DNA from: a virus
Virus record (IMG/VR): IMGVR_UViG_3300027325_000009
Coordinates: 1 to 31,460 of that record
DNA length: 31,460 nt
Direction: 5' to 3' (one strand)
The stretch's first letter is position 1. The number at the start of each line of letters is the position of its first letter. Positions 1-6,392 of the stretch are shown piece by piece. The position numbers and the translations under genes were made by a program. Under the pieces are notes generated by a model. It made no database searches. It saw nothing but the letters and a program-made list of their open reading frames with translations, and was not told the DNA's origin.

Positions 1-42
1 ATGTTTGTGTTTATTATATCGAGGTGTTTTAACCCCTATACC

Positions 43-378
43 CTATTTTTTTAATTTATTATCATGTGCCGAACGACCCGACTTTTTATTGTGACAAGCG
101 TGCGTCATACTTTTTAATTCATTCCAATCATACGGGTCAATCCCATTATCTAAAAGAAATTGCAACCCCCTTGTATGATCAACCACTTCGGCGGGCTTAA
201 ACAAGCCAGCACTAACACACTTATCACATTCGCAAAAAGGATTCGCCGAGCGATACGCTATTGATACACGCCGCCAGCGACTAGCGTTGTAAAAATTATG
301 GTTGTTATTGTTTCGACGACCGAACGCAACGCGATCAGTCTGCCAAGGTTTCTTCTTACGTTCGGGCTTATTTGGCAT
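43..378 (-). CDS. HNH endonuclease
   Basis: A small HNH nuclease of 111 residues. A Cys pair (C51, C54) and C95 look like metal-binding knuckles. The HNH signature is D67-H68, N86 and H96 in a HACHNKKSGR context. Phage HNH proteins of this size are usually encoded next to the terminase genes and help cut concatemeric DNA at packaging; that is family knowledge. I chose the ATG at 378, which overlaps the dnaB stop by 11 bases. An in-frame ATG lies at 396, and a TTG at 447 would overlap dnaB by 80 bases and add an implausible Arg-rich lead. The C-terminus is Lys-rich and ends with TAG at 43. This is the last gene of the leftward operon inside the window, and the terminase subunits are expected just beyond the left edge. 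Confidence 0.8.
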   Translation of the reverse strand: MPNKPERKKKPWQTDRVAFGRRNNNNHNFYNASRWRRVSIAYRSANPFCECDKCVSAGLFKPAEVVDHTRGLQFLLDNGIDPYDWNELKSMTHACHNKKSGRSAHDNKLKK

Positions 379-1861
379 CAAATACGGTATTATCATTAGT
401 ATCAAACGCCTCACTCGGCGCCATCTTCGGTAAAGGTGTTTCGTCAATGTATTCGACTACATCTTTATCATCTTCAACATCAACAAACTTTGTTTTATCA
501 CCAACCCACTTTAACATTGCCGTACCTGTTGAGCCTCCACGATATTTTGCATATATTATTTCGCTATCAGCACCTAATGCAACCGCTTTCTTTAACTTTT
601 GATCATCATAATCATCCTGTAAAACATCTAAATTGTAGTACCTAGGGCGGTATATAAATTCAACAATATCAGCGTCTTGCTCTATAGCCCCCGACTCTCT
701 AAGGTCAGATAATATTGGACGCTTAGAACTTCCTCGGGTTTCAACTGCTCGTGATAACTGCGACAACACCACAATAGGTATATCAAGTTCTTTTGCTAAC
801 CTTTTCAAGCGCCGAGATATAGAACTTATTTCACCTTCGCGATTGCCACGAACCGAACGGTCTCCCATTAATTGTATATAATCAATAATCAAAACCTCAA
901 TACCATACACTCTACGCCACATTTTTGCGGTGATCACAATTTCAGTAATATCGTTCGCACCGCTATCGTCAATGTAAAGCGGGTATTCTCTCATTCTTTC
1001 TGCGTGTGCATCATAGCGCTCAAAATATATCGTTTGTTCAAAACCAATTTTTAACAATTGCTTTAAGTGAAAGCTCGTATCAATCGCCACTACTCGGGCG
1101 GTTAACTCATGTACTGACATTTCCAAAGAAATCATACCAACCGGCAAACCTTTCTTTACATTCTCAACCGCCATCTTTAGAACCTTTGAAGTTTTACCCA
1201 TACCAGGGCGGGCAGCAATAATCACTAAATTTTGTTTTCGATAACCGCCCGTGTGTTTATCCGTTCTTTTAAAACCGGTAGTTACACCAACCAAAGGCAC
1301 TTCATCAGTATTAGCAGAAAGCAATTCAACTTCACTTTTCAATGTATCAAGAGCGGTTGAAAACGAGATCGTTTGTCGGCCTGTGGTTGTTAAGTCAACC
1401 AAACCATCGAATTGTTTTTGGTAACTATCTAGCAAATCAAATATGTCAGTTGCTTCGTCATAACACAAGCTTACAATTTGATGATTCATTAAAATTACAC
1501 GACGCTTAATATAGTTTTGCATAACTATACGGGCATGATATTCTGTATGCGCAGAAGACGCCACCTTTTGCGTTAATCGAATCAATTCATAATCCCCGCC
1601 AGCGGCATCATGTTTTTTCATTGATTTTAATTGCTGCGAAACAGTCAGCAAATCAATTGGCTTACCTGAATTGTAAAGCTGCAACATCGCTTCAAATACG
1701 TGTATGTTTTCTTGTTTATAAAACACATCTGACGAACGAATTACAACCATTGCCTCGTCAACACCCTTTTTATCAATTAACATTGCACCAATTACAGCCT
1801 CCTCCATTGATATTGACTGTGGCGGTAATTTACCTTTATTCAAATCAGATTGCTTTGCCAT
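368..1861 (-). CDS. dnaB: Replicative DNA helicase, DnaB family
   Basis: A 497-residue phage DnaB-type hexameric helicase, close to the usual length of bacterial DnaB. The N-terminal helical domain starts at about residue 14 (PQSISMEEAVIGAML) and is followed by a linker and a RecA-like ATPase domain. Walker A is ARPGMGKT at 217-224 and Walker B is VLIIDYIQLM at 323-332. The motif LRESGAIEQDADIV lies at 387-400. It would unwind DNA at the fork after loading by the initiator encoded directly upstream (1845-2537); the two genes overlap by 17 bases, which suggests translational coupling. No separate helicase loader is visible, so the initiator's C-terminal half or a host loader may do that job. 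The ATG start at 1861 is clear. Confidence 0.95.
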   Translation of the reverse strand: MAKQSDLNKGKLPPQSISMEEAVIGAMLIDKKGVDEAMVVIRSSDVFYKQENIHVFEAMLQLYNSGKPIDLLTVSQQLKSMKKHDAAGGDYELIRLTQKVASSAHTEYHARIVMQNYIKRRVILMNHQIVSLCYDEATDIFDLLDSYQKQFDGLVDLTTTGRQTISFSTALDTLKSEVELLSANTDEVPLVGVTTGFKRTDKHTGGYRKQNLVIIAARPGMGKTSKVLKMAVENVKKGLPVGMISLEMSVHELTARVVAIDTSFHLKQLLKIGFEQTIYFERYDAHAERMREYPLYIDDSGANDITEIVITAKMWRRVYGIEVLIIDYIQLMGDRSVRGNREGEISSISRRLKRLAKELDIPIVVLSQLSRAVETRGSSKRPILSDLRESGAIEQDADIVEFIYRPRYYNLDVLQDDYDDQKLKKAVALGADSEIIYAKYRGGSTGTAMLKWVGDKTKFVDVEDDKDVVEYIDETPLPKMAPSEAFDTNDNTVFDAK

Positions 1862-2537
1862 AGTTCGGGTTGGTTTGTAATTCGTGTGAACGAATTGTTT
1901 GATCTTGTTTTAGTTGAAATCTGCTTTGGTTTTGCGTCCAATTTCTCGCGTATTTTAAAAGACGATTTAATATAACTTTTTGCACATAAGGCAGTTGTTC
2001 AATTTCAACTGTTGAGTTAAAATCATCTTTAAACTTTTCATAGCTTTTTATTTCAGACTTGTATTGCATTTCAAAAGCCTCTAATTTTGAAGGGCAATAG
2101 ATTTTCAAAAAATCAAGAGCGCTTTCACTCTCTCTATTATTCTTTATATTACTCTCATCCTTATATATAGAAGGGTGACACTTTGCCCCCCCAAGGGTGA
2201 CACTTTGCCCCCCTAAGGGTGACACTTTGCCCCCCCGAGTGACATTAACATTATCCACATCATCAAACCAAACTTCCGTAGTTTTTAACAAAGTACCACC
2301 CTGTGATTTTTCAATAAAACCAGCTTCAAAAAGTCTACTAGAAATACGCATAACGGTACGTTTATCTAATCCTAAAAAATCAGCAATCATTTGCTTTTTC
2401 ATATTACACCAACCAGTGATTGGCGCTTTTGGGTTGGTACTTAAACGATACACCAAGTCAAGAAATGCATACTCATTCATATTGAGCCCTAATTGCATCC
2501 TTTTTTCATGCATTATCGTTGTATATCCTATCTTCAT
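1845..2537 (-). CDS. Winged-helix replication initiator (O-like)
   Basis: A 230-residue protein with a winged helix-turn-helix at about residues 20-85 (MNEYAFLDLVYRLS, then LGLDKRTVMRISSRLFEAGFI). A low-complexity linker follows at 100-124, encoded by three tandem 22-bp DNA repeats, and then a charged helical C-terminal half. This plan (DNA-binding N-terminus, linker encoded by iterons, C-terminus next to a helicase gene) matches phage replication initiators such as lambda O and Gram-positive replisome organisers. Inference: it binds the iterons in its own gene and recruits DnaB. I kept the ATG at 2537; an ATG at 2513 (MHEKRMQL) sits next to the stop of the upstream small ORF and is an alternative. 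Confidence 0.8.
   Translation of the reverse strand: MKIGYTTIMHEKRMQLGLNMNEYAFLDLVYRLSTNPKAPITGWCNMKKQMIADFLGLDKRTVMRISSRLFEAGFIEKSQGGTLLKTTEVWFDDVDNVNVTRGGKVSPLGGQSVTLGGAKCHPSIYKDESNIKNNRESESALDFLKIYCPSKLEAFEMQYKSEIKSYEKFKDDFNSTVEIEQLPYVQKVILNRLLKYARNWTQNQSRFQLKQDQTIRSHELQTNPNYGKAI
2171..2236. repeat. Three tandem 22-bp iterons, probable replication origin
   Basis: Three head-to-tail copies of a unit AAGGGTGACACTTTGCCCCC plus two bases occupy 2171-2192, 2193-2214 and 2215-2236, followed by a degenerate half copy (GAGTGACATT at about 2237-2246). The 22-bp period is about two helical turns, so an initiator dimer could bind each copy on the same DNA face. Because 22 is not a multiple of three, each copy is read in a different frame, so selection is on the DNA and not on the peptide. 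An AT-rich stretch at about 2125-2170 lies immediately on the downstream side of the gene, as in the lambda origin, and would be the unwinding element. The origin role is inferred. Confidence 0.75.
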
Positions 2538-2712
2538 ACTTCTTAAAATAATTAACTATATAATCACGTTCGTCATTACTAAAAACAACACCTTTAAGGT
2601 GAAAAACATTACCATTTTTATAAGTAAACCGCTTTTCAATCTTACTTGAATCACCGAATAAAAAAAAACTACCAGGATATAAAAAACTGGTAGAAATTCC
2701 ATACCTAACCAC
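2506..2712 (-). CDS. Uncertain small ORF upstream of the initiator
   Basis: An open frame of 68 codons from GTG at 2712, sharing one base with the upstream TAG, to TGA at 2506, which overlaps the initiator start region. The C-terminal 45 residues look protein-like (KIEKRFTYKNGNVFHLKG, then NDERDYIVNYFKKYEDR). The first ~18 codons are read through a strong intrinsic terminator at 2661-2693, and no ATG, GTG or in-frame TTG occurs after it. The gene may start at an unrecognised codon, be expressed only by read-through, or be non-coding. No function is assigned. Confidence 0.35.
   Translation of the reverse strand: MVRYGISTSFLYPGSFFLFGDSSKIEKRFTYKNGNVFHLKGVVFSNDERDYIVNYFKKYEDRIYNDNA
2661..2693 (-). 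terminator. Intrinsic terminator in the early operon
   Basis: On the minus strand a 7-bp stem CTACCAG / CTGGTAG with an 11-base loop is followed directly by a run of nine T. It begins about 20 bases after the TAG of the 2712-2906 gene. It separates the short early genes from the replication genes, so initiator, dnaB and HNH expression probably depends on read-through, antitermination or a later promoter that I could not identify. Confidence 0.7.
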
Positions 2713-2906
2713 TACTTAGGAACGGCATATTGCCCATTTGTTTCTCCGTTTTCATAGACCCAATAAACATAACTACCTGTATTTCGCGCCACTTCTAAAG
2801 CCTTAAACATAGAGTCAAAAACTAGAGTCAACCCGTCTTTTATTCTATCTTCAATATTTACACCAATATCATTTGTACGCGGGTACTCTTGCTTTACTTT
2901 TTTCAT
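2712..2906 (-). CDS. Small hypothetical early protein
   Basis: A 64-residue soluble protein, start ATG at 2906 with an AT-rich leader (TTAAACTATTAATT before the ATG), as usual in Bacteroidota. It has a charged N-terminus (MKKVKQEYPRTND) and a mixed helix/strand pattern (DGLTLVFDSMFKALEVARN, then YVYWVYENG). No motif is recognised. It is followed by an intrinsic terminator. The position just after the Cys-rich small protein suggests an early host-takeover or accessory role, but nothing in the sequence proves this. Confidence 0.6.
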   Translation of the reverse strand: MKKVKQEYPRTNDIGVNIEDRIKDGLTLVFDSMFKALEVARNTGSYVYWVYENGETNGQYAVPK

Positions 2907-2921
2907 AATTAATAGTTTAAT

Positions 2922-3092
2922 TTAAAATGTTCGTTTACAATTTTCACAACCCTCAAAAGCAGCCCCTAAAATAGATTTAGGCATACAAGGCTGACCGGTG
3001 CAATATCTATTTTCAATTGCTATATATTGCTTACCGTTCGCGTCATAAACCTTACCAACGCTGCAGTTGTGGCGTGTTATTAAATTTTGCAT
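2922..3092 (-). CDS. Cys-rich small protein (possible zinc binding)
   Basis: A 56-residue protein starting MQNLITRHNC and ending CENCKRTF. Cysteines at 10, 31, 36, 49 and 52 include a CTGQPC and a CENC pair, which suggests a small zinc-binding fold; this is inference from spacing. Its ATG at 3092 overlaps the end of the upstream gene (stop at 3080) by 13 bases, and it sits in a chain of coupled short genes, which is the main argument that it is translated. Confidence 0.6.
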   Translation of the reverse strand: MQNLITRHNCSVGKVYDANGKQYIAIENRYCTGQPCMPKSILGAAFEGCENCKRTF

Positions 3093-3256
3093 TTAGTCAA
3101 TCGGTTTTTAAAATCATGCTTAGCCCAGGATATAGAAATACCTTTTTTCTTTGCCCTCAACACCCTTACCCCGTTCAACAGCCCAGCCAGCTCTTTTTTG
3201 TCTTTCGTAGACAAGCAAAGCGGCTGCAGAATATTAAAAGCGGTTTGGGCGTTCAT
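3080..3256 (-). CDS. Small basic hypothetical protein
   Basis: 58 residues, starting MNAQTAFNILQP and ending NRLTKCKI, Lys/Arg-rich in the second half. Its ATG overlaps the stop of the upstream gene as TAATG (3254-3258), a clear sign of translational coupling. The basic character could suit nucleic-acid binding, but no family is recognised. Confidence 0.6.
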   Translation of the reverse strand: MNAQTAFNILQPLCLSTKDKKELAGLLNGVRVLRAKKKGISISWAKHDFKNRLTKCKI

Positions 3257-3528
3257 TAGTTTATAAATACAGGTTTTGCAGTTACTTGCTTTATAATTGC
3301 CTCAACAGTTTCGTCGTGCAATTTTCTGAAATTATCAGGGTCATAAGCATCTGCAGAAAATTCATCAAACTGCAGCCATTGCTTATTTTGAAAATATTTC
3401 AAGCGAGAGATTACCATAATTTCATTTTCTTGCGGCCCGCAATGATTATTGCCGCTAAAATGTTCTCCATCCCACAACGCCCAATTCGTTGCAATACAAA
3501 CTACTTTGTCACCTATTTTAAATGCCAT
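3256..3528 (-). CDS. Hypothetical early protein
   Basis: 90 residues from the ATG at 3528 (MAFKIGDKVVCIATNWALWD); a longer frame from 3555 would add nine unlikely residues. The N-terminus resembles a short beta-barrel of the 'FKIGDKVVCI' kind seen in many small phage proteins and in SH3-like folds, and the second half is acidic and helical. It overlaps the upstream membrane protein gene by 11 bases and the downstream gene by one base (TAATG). Function unknown. Confidence 0.7.
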   Translation of the reverse strand: MAFKIGDKVVCIATNWALWDGEHFSGNNHCGPQENEIMVISRLKYFQNKQWLQFDEFSADAYDPDNFRKLHDETVEAIIKQVTAKPVFIN

Positions 3529-3691
3529 CTGTATACGTTTTAGAATTATTAACATGAACCCAAATAATCAAAGCATAACAAATCATTGCCATACCAATTG
3601 ACACCACACAAAAAAACGTTTCTTGTATATAGGCTAAATAGCAAGAAAAAAGAACCAAACAAGTTGCATAAAATGAAAAAAATCGTTTCAT
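3518..3691 (-). CDS. Small membrane protein, two TM segments
   Basis: 57 residues, starting MKRFFSFYATCLVLFSCY. Two hydrophobic segments, at about 5-22 and 27-46, are separated by a short loop with QET, leaving a polar C-terminus (VNNSKTYTDGI). It overlaps the next gene by 11 bases. Small membrane proteins of this kind are common in early phage operons, but I cannot assign a function. Confidence 0.55.
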   Translation of the reverse strand: MKRFFSFYATCLVLFSCYLAYIQETFFCVVSIGMAMICYALIIWVHVNNSKTYTDGI

Positions 3692-3701
3692 AGTCTAAGA
3701 T

Positions 3702-3875
3702 TTAATCGTTCGTTAAATTTTTAAAATAGTGACCTATCGCAACCACCCATGCCAAAGCCGCAAAAAGAAAAAACAGCATACCCAAAAGGTGATTTTGTGA
3801 TTTAAAAAACCATGCTGACGCCATAGTCAACAGGTACGGAAAAAAGATCAAGCTAATTTGATTTAATAGTTTCAT
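3702..3875 (-). CDS. Small membrane protein, two TM segments
   Basis: 57 residues, starting MKLLNQISLIFFPYLL. It has hydrophobic segments at about 6-24 and 31-49 and a short polar tail (YFKNLTNDstop). The ATG overlaps the stop of the upstream gene as ATGA at 3872-3875, indicating coupling. Similar length and topology to the gene at 3518-3691, so the two could be partners or relatives, although the residues do not align obviously. Confidence 0.6.
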   Translation of the reverse strand: MKLLNQISLIFFPYLLTMASAWFFKSQNHLLGMLFFLFAALAWVVAIGHYFKNLTND

Positions 3876-4126
3876 ATTTCAGTAAGGGTTTTAGTTTCTT
3901 TGATAGTTTTTACATAGTTATATGTAAACAATTTCACCGCTTCAATCTCAGATTTTGGCACTTGCCAAAACTTCGCGAACCAATGATTAATTAAAGTATT
4001 CACCGAACGATCAAACTCAACCGCAGCTGCTTCAATAAATGTCACCCGCCGACCTACGTGTTTGTATAAGAGTTTTATTTGCTCCTTTTCAGTTAGCCCT
4101 TTTAACTGCTCGTCAATTTCTTTCAT
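3872..4126 (-). CDS. Hypothetical early protein
   Basis: 84 residues, highly charged and predicted helical, beginning MKEIDEQLKGLTEKEQIKLLY. A central stretch (VEFDRSVNTLINHWFAKFW) has a helix-turn-helix-like rhythm, but I do not recognise a family. It is the second gene of the early operon, two bases after the LuxR-HTH gene, and is coupled (ATGA) to the following membrane protein. Confidence 0.7.
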   Translation of the reverse strand: MKEIDEQLKGLTEKEQIKLLYKHVGRRVTFIEAAAVEFDRSVNTLINHWFAKFWQVPKSEIEAVKLFTYNYVKTIKETKTLTEI

Positions 4127-4128
4127 AA

Positions 4129-4464
4129 CTATATTTTAATGTTTACAACTCTCGAAATTCGCACCCTAGAAATTGGGCGCCGCGCAGCTGTATCAGTATT
4201 CGATATAATAGCAAAACCTTGCAGAAAAACAAAAACAACAACCACAATCATTTGATGCAAATAAGCAGTCGGATTTTCTAAATTTTGCAGATATTTAACA
4301 ACCACATCAACATTGTTTTTTGCATTCAATTTTCGCTTCATATTTTTTAAATGCGTATTTACAGTATGCGTTGATATAAAATTTTTAACCGCTATCTGCT
4401 TTGCAGATAACCCTTTCATCAGGTCAACCATTAATTCGGACTCTCTTTTACTCAACATCGCCAT
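4129..4464 (-). CDS. LuxR-type HTH protein with a C-terminal TM helix
   Basis: 111 residues. Residues 4-50 are a clear LuxR/GerE-type helix-turn-helix (LSKRESELMVDLMKGLSAKQIA, then STHTVNTHLKNMKRKLNAKN). A hydrophobic helix at about 71-88 (QMIVVVVFVFLQGFAII) and a basic tail follow. No receiver or autoinducer domain is present. It is the first gene downstream of the early promoter, about 65 bases from the -7 box, so it is the first product of the lytic programme. Membrane tethering of a LuxR HTH is unusual; it may relay an envelope signal or act simply as a DNA-binding early regulator. Start ATG at 4464; a second ATG lies two codons later. Confidence 0.75.
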   Translation of the reverse strand: MAMLSKRESELMVDLMKGLSAKQIAVKNFISTHTVNTHLKNMKRKLNAKNNVDVVVKYLQNLENPTAYLHQMIVVVVFVFLQGFAIISNTDTAARRPISRVRISRVVNIKI

Positions 4465-4531
4465 TATTAGGTATTTTTGGGTTTACATTTTATTATATCA
4501 CCAGTATTTTATACTTTGTGGTGTATGATAA

Positions 4532-4563
4532 CAAAACTACAAACTTGTTTGAATTATTGCAAA
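4532..4563 (-). promoter_or_regulatory. Early leftward promoter
   Basis: On the minus strand, TTTG at 4563-4560 (-33) is separated by 20 bases from TAGTTTTG at 4539-4532, a perfect match to the Bacteroidota -7 element TAnnTTTG. It points at the early operon starting at 4464. Two operator palindromes overlap the -33 element and the spacer, so repressor binding should block it. Confidence 0.7.
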
Positions 4564-4593
4564 CTTATTTGGAAATTATGACAAACTTTTTTG
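4540..4593. promoter_or_regulatory. Three repressor operators CAAACTTnTTTG
   Basis: Three related 12-mers, CAAACTTGTTTG (4540-4551, perfect CAAAC/GTTTG palindrome apart from the centre), CAAACTTATTTG (4560-4571) and CAAACTTTTTTG (4582-4593), are spaced 20 and 22 bp apart, two turns of the helix each. The first two cover the early promoter, and the third lies just inside the repressor gene. This is the usual layout for cooperative binding by a phage CI-type repressor that shuts off lytic genes and tunes its own expression. Binding is inferred. Confidence 0.65.
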
Positions 4594-5063
4594 AAAGATT
4601 AATGCAAGTAGCTGAATATCATGGCATTAAGTCGGTAAAGAAATTAAGTGAACACTTTGAATATAGGTCGCCTGAAAAGCTTTATCGGCTTGAAAGAGAT
4701 AAAAATAACAGTCCTTCGTACCAAATTCTATGCGATATTGCAAACAAGTTTGACGATGTTGACATGAATTGGCTTGTCACCGGAAACGGACAAAGCCACA
4801 AGAAAAAAACAGAAAAAGATCAGGTTAATGACCCTACAGAAACCTATAAACGACTAACATTTGAAGAGATTTTAGCAGAAAAGGTTGTTGATAAATTAGA
4901 ACCGACCTTGAATTTAATACGTAAAAATGTAGAATATAACCTAATTGAATTAAAAAATCAGAAGCGAGAAAGCGGCGAATTATTGCAGACTTTACTTAAA
5001 TTAAACACACAAACCGCCCTTCAAATAGACGACCTAAAACCAGCAAAAAAATCAAAATCATAA
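4578..5063 (+). CDS. Phage repressor, CI-like HTH
   Basis: 161 residues from the ATG at 4578 (MTNFFERLMQVAEYHGIKSVKKL); upstream in-frame codons belong to the control region. The N-terminal half is a Cro/CI-type helix-turn-helix ending in DMNWLVTGNGQ, a hallmark of phage CI repressor domains in Bacteroidota and Proteobacteria. The C-terminal half is a charged helical or coiled-coil region (about 85-155). It has no LexA/S24-type Ser-Lys autoprotease domain, so prophage induction probably does not work by RecA-stimulated self-cleavage. It is transcribed divergently from the early operon, with operators in between. Its 3' end overlaps a small opposite-strand ORF by six bases. Confidence 0.85.
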   Translation: MTNFFERLMQVAEYHGIKSVKKLSEHFEYRSPEKLYRLERDKNNSPSYQILCDIANKFDDVDMNWLVTGNGQSHKKKTEKDQVNDPTETYKRLTFEEILAEKVVDKLEPTLNLIRKNVEYNLIELKNQKRESGELLQTLLKLNTQTALQIDDLKPAKKSKS

Positions 5064-5198
5064 TTTATTAATAAAGTCAATCCCGTCAACTAAATCGTTT
5101 AACCTTTTACGTAGTGAATCTTTGATTTCTTTGCGCTCGCTTTCAGTATATTCGTCGCGGTTTTGCAAATACACAATAATCTCTTTATAAATATTCAT
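5058..5198 (-). CDS. Tiny charged hypothetical protein
   Basis: 46 residues, starting MNIYKEIIVYLQNRDEY and ending GIDFINKL, strongly charged and predicted helical. Its ATG shares one base with the stop of the membrane protein gene (TGATG at 5196-5200), which supports translation. It runs convergently into the repressor gene and overlaps its last six bases. No family recognised. Confidence 0.5.
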   Translation of the reverse strand: MNIYKEIIVYLQNRDEYTESERKEIKDSLRKRLNDLVDGIDFINKL

Positions 5199-5611
5199 CA
5201 ATGAACCCGCTTTTTTGCCCCGTAAAAATATAGGCCGACCAACAACCCCGCAACAATTAGATTAACCAAAACCTTAAAATTAAATTGATTTACGCTTGAT
5301 TGCCGTACATCAAGTAGATAAATACACAATTGAAATGAAAGCATAAAAATCGGCGCCAATATTACAAAGCGATATTGTTTATTTTTTGAATTTAAAAACG
5401 CCAACCCCCAACCCGAAATCGCCACCACAAAAAGGCAAACAAAATATATTCCAACACGAAAGGACGAAAAGCCACTAAAGCCCTTCGCCCCTTTAAACAT
5501 TTCGAAATCGTGTACATACGGCAAAAATGAAAGCCCCAAAATACATATTGCGGCTATAAGATTTTTAAATGTCGCCCTCTTCGACTTCTTCTTTATCGAT
5601 TGAAATTTCAT
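5198..5611 (-). CDS. Four-TM membrane protein
   Basis: About 137 residues from the ATG pair at 5614/5611 (MKFQSIKKKSKRATF); an upstream TTG at 5674 is unlikely. A basic N-terminus is followed by about four hydrophobic segments (LIAAICILGLSFL, YFVCLFVVAISGWGLAFL, FVILAPIFMLSFQLCIYLL, LVNLIVAGLLVGLYFY). The first 47 bases overlap the lipoprotein gene in another frame. It sits between repressor and lipoprotein on the opposite strand to the repressor, in the region where temperate phages often keep superinfection-exclusion or lysogenic-conversion genes. That role is inferred from position only. Confidence 0.6.
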   Translation of the reverse strand: MKFQSIKKKSKRATFKNLIAAICILGLSFLPYVHDFEMFKGAKGFSGFSSFRVGIYFVCLFVVAISGWGLAFLNSKNKQYRFVILAPIFMLSFQLCIYLLDVRQSSVNQFNFKVLVNLIVAGLLVGLYFYGAKKRVH

Positions 5612-5696
5612 CATTCTCAATTTCTGTTTTTTCACACGACGAGACTGCAAAAACCAACAATACCGCGCATACAATAATAAATAGTACTTTTTTCAT
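5565..5696 (-). CDS. Small acidic lipoprotein
   Basis: 43 residues. The signal (MKKVLFIIVCAVLLVFAV) ends in a lipobox VSSC with the lipid-attachment Cys at 21, followed by a very acidic mature peptide (CEKTEIENDE, then DKEEVEEGDI) of only 23 residues. Acidic residues soon after the Cys resemble the lipoprotein export signal that sends Bacteroidota lipoproteins to the cell surface. It is directly upstream of the four-TM protein and overlaps it. A role at the envelope during lysogeny or as a surface-exclusion factor is possible but unproven. Confidence 0.55.
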   Translation of the reverse strand: MKKVLFIIVCAVLLVFAVSSCEKTEIENDEISIDKEEVEEGDI

Positions 5697-5703
5697 GTTT
5701 AAA

Positions 5704-5733
5704 TAATTTAAGGTTTATAATAACCTTAAATTA
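5704..5733. repeat. 12-bp perfect inverted repeat upstream of the lipoprotein gene
   Basis: TAATTTAAGGTT (5704-5715) and AACCTTAAATTA (5722-5733) form a perfect palindrome with a six-base centre (TATAAT). It lies 8 bases upstream of the lipoprotein ATG (5696, minus strand). It could be an operator for the lipoprotein/membrane protein unit or an AT-rich hairpin in its leader. The rest of 5697-5936 has no gene that I can support; a GGAGG/CCTCC hairpin lies at about 5878-5891. Confidence 0.5.
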
Positions 5734-5936
5734 CTAACACTTATATATCCATTTTAAAATGAAGGGAAAAACTTATAAAGCACTTATGCACCAAGTAGGA
5801 CTCCAAATATAAGAGGTTCAAGCGCAATTGCAACCAATAAAAATCATATAAAAATAGAGGTTTTAATTTTCAAAAATGGAGGTTTCCCTCCGTTTCAATA
5901 CATATATATTTCTTACTTTTACCCTAAACAACTAAC

Positions 5937-6305
5937 ATGAAGCTATTTATACTATTTTTATTATTTATTCCTTTAACGATCAAAGCTCAAACGGCTTCGT
6001 ACGGAAAAATTCAAAACGGTAAAAAGCAGTACAAAACCTACATCACAAAAGAAGGCAAAACCATCACAATTGGCGACACCCTCAAAATAAACACCCCCTC
6101 GTCAGATAATGGTTTTAATCATATTACTCAGTTAGGTCGAAAGGCAGCGGTATTTTTAGAAGGACGCGAAATTGTGGTACATAAAATAAGAACATTTAAA
6201 GACAAACGCTTTACAAATAGAGCATACATTTCATTTAAAGGTTATGGGGCCTTAGTCGATATAGACTACGAATTAGCGTTAAAAAAGGGTGAAATCGAAA
6301 ATTAA
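5937..6305 (+). CDS. Secreted hypothetical protein beside attP
   Basis: 122 residues with a Sec signal peptide (MKLFILFLLFIPLTIKAQ, cleavage after KAQ or before it) and a small mature beta-rich domain (IQNGKKQYKTYITKEGKTI, then RAYISFKGYGALVDID). I do not recognise a named family; the composition is typical of flavobacterial periplasmic proteins. It is read towards attP and the integrase, on the opposite strand to the lipoprotein. The sequence TTACTTTTA about 15 bases before the ATG is close to a -7 element. Genes in this spot are often expressed in the lysogen, so lysogenic conversion is a fair guess. Confidence 0.65.
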   Translation: MKLFILFLLFIPLTIKAQTASYGKIQNGKKQYKTYITKEGKTITIGDTLKINTPSSDNGFNHITQLGRKAAVFLEGREIVVHKIRTFKDKRFTNRAYISFKGYGALVDIDYELALKKGEIEN

Positions 6306-6312
6306 TTTTTTT

Positions 6313-6332
6313 CGTACTACTAAACGTACTAC
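6313..6332. repeat. Left integrase arm-type site
   Basis: The 20-mer CGTACTACTAAACGTACTAC contains two copies of CGTACTAC spaced 12 bp apart. An identical 20-mer lies at 6511-6530, and both are followed within ten bases by TAAGGT or AAGGT. The two copies bracket the tRNA-derived core, as arm-type binding sites of tyrosine integrases do. Confidence 0.7.
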
Positions 6333-6392
6333 TTTTAAGGTATAACAACAACCCAAACCCCCTGTATTTGCTAGACTAAAATATTGTTTTTT

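Noticed and set aside
43-447. HNH gene starting at TTG 447
   Set aside because: It would overlap dnaB by 80 bases and add an Arg-rich lead; the ATG at 378 fits better.
2171-2236. CRISPR array
   Set aside because: The 22-bp units are contiguous with no spacers and lie within a coding gene.
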